DNA of 40,479 nucleotides from Bacillota bacterium (GTDB taxonomy: Bacteria > Bacillota_A > Clostridia > Christensenellales > Aristaeellaceae): contig JAEZSP010000064.1 of NCBI GenBank assembly GCA_023421735.1, positions 1-40,479 of the forward strand, in the 5' to 3' direction. The notes under the pieces were generated by a model, which saw only the letters and a program-made list of their open reading frames with translations, was not told where the DNA came from and ran no database searches. Numbering within the stretch: the stretch's first letter is position 1; every line of letters starts with the position of its first letter. Both the position numbers and the translations under genes were made by a program. Below, in pieces: positions 40,388 through 40,479 of this stretch.

Positions 40388-40479
40388 GGATCTTTTCCCG
40401 CCCAGCTTTGTCGCCTTCCGCTTGACGTAACGCTGCTACGTCTGCGCTCCGGCTTCGCGCTGGACGGAAAAATCTCTGC
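40388..40479. repeat. Dispersed repeat, copy C (cut by window end)
   Basis: CCAGCTTTGTCGCCTTCCGC, CTTGACG, GCTGCTACG and TGCGCTCCGGCTTCGCGCTG align with copies A and B. Its hairpin GACGTA-N7-TACGTC (40424-40442) replaces theirs. It ends in AAAAATCT, like copy A, and probably continues outside. Confidence 0.7.

Noticed and set aside
1..40479. CRISPR array or transposase gene
   Set aside because: No regularly spaced direct repeats with spacers and no transposase or integrase motifs in any frame examined.

Overview
The window looks like chromosomal DNA of a moderately GC-rich Clostridia-type Firmicute. The pointers are sigma-A promoters (TTGACA/TATAAT) in front of most transcription units, strong AGGAGG ribosome-binding sites, GTG and TTG starts, a DarA/PstA-type c-di-AMP receptor, a BusR-like GntR regulator, an ECF biotin S-component (BioY), and a pyr operon with pyrK. 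Placement below class level is not justified from the sequence. No phage, plasmid, IS element, rRNA or CRISPR was seen.

Layout. 1-4.1 kb: a LacI regulator, a Gfo/Idh/MocA oxidoreductase and a YibE/YibF membrane pair in one tightly packed operon. 4.1-5.6 kb (minus): a two-gene ABC-2 exporter. 5.7-10.5 kb: gpmA, a GNAT protein, the SRP RNA (minus), a class II aldolase (minus) and a Kef-type cation/H+ antiporter behind a roughly 600-bp leader region. 10.5-14 kb: an AraC regulator divergent from a GH2 beta-mannosidase. 14-16.6 kb: birA and bioY diverging around a textbook BirA operator, then an aspartate/glutamate racemase. 16.9-19.2 kb (minus): a polar amino-acid ABC transporter. 19.4-27.1 kb: one long operon pyrC-pyrK-pyrD-pyrF-pyrE-pyrB-pyrI-proB-proA, giving most of UMP synthesis and the first two steps of proline synthesis. 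27.4-30.7 kb (minus): a BusR-like GntR/RCK_C regulator, a DarA receptor, a Nudix hydrolase and a beta-CASP ribonuclease. 30.8-32.6 kb (minus): MarR plus a MATE exporter. 32.7-38 kb: a zinc alcohol dehydrogenase, a methyltransferase, a UroD-family (MtaA-like) protein coupled to an AraC regulator, and a second LacI regulator. 38.1-38.5 kb: five tRNA genes (Val, Asp, Phe, Gly, Cys). 38.5-40.5 kb: two copies of a dispersed repeat, a YCII protein (minus), a third AraC regulator, and a third partial repeat at the window edge.

Most unusual point. A predicted c-di-AMP-sensing repressor lies directly upstream of a predicted c-di-AMP receptor. Between them is a 93-bp nested palindrome that contains two copies of a 14-bp palindrome exactly 32 bp apart centre to centre. 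This looks like an operator pair or a large regulatory hairpin, and it joins c-di-AMP sensing to a Nudix hydrolase and an RNase in one apparent operon. A 20-bp perfect hairpin in the pyr leader that runs into the pyrC ribosome-binding site is the second regulatory feature worth testing.
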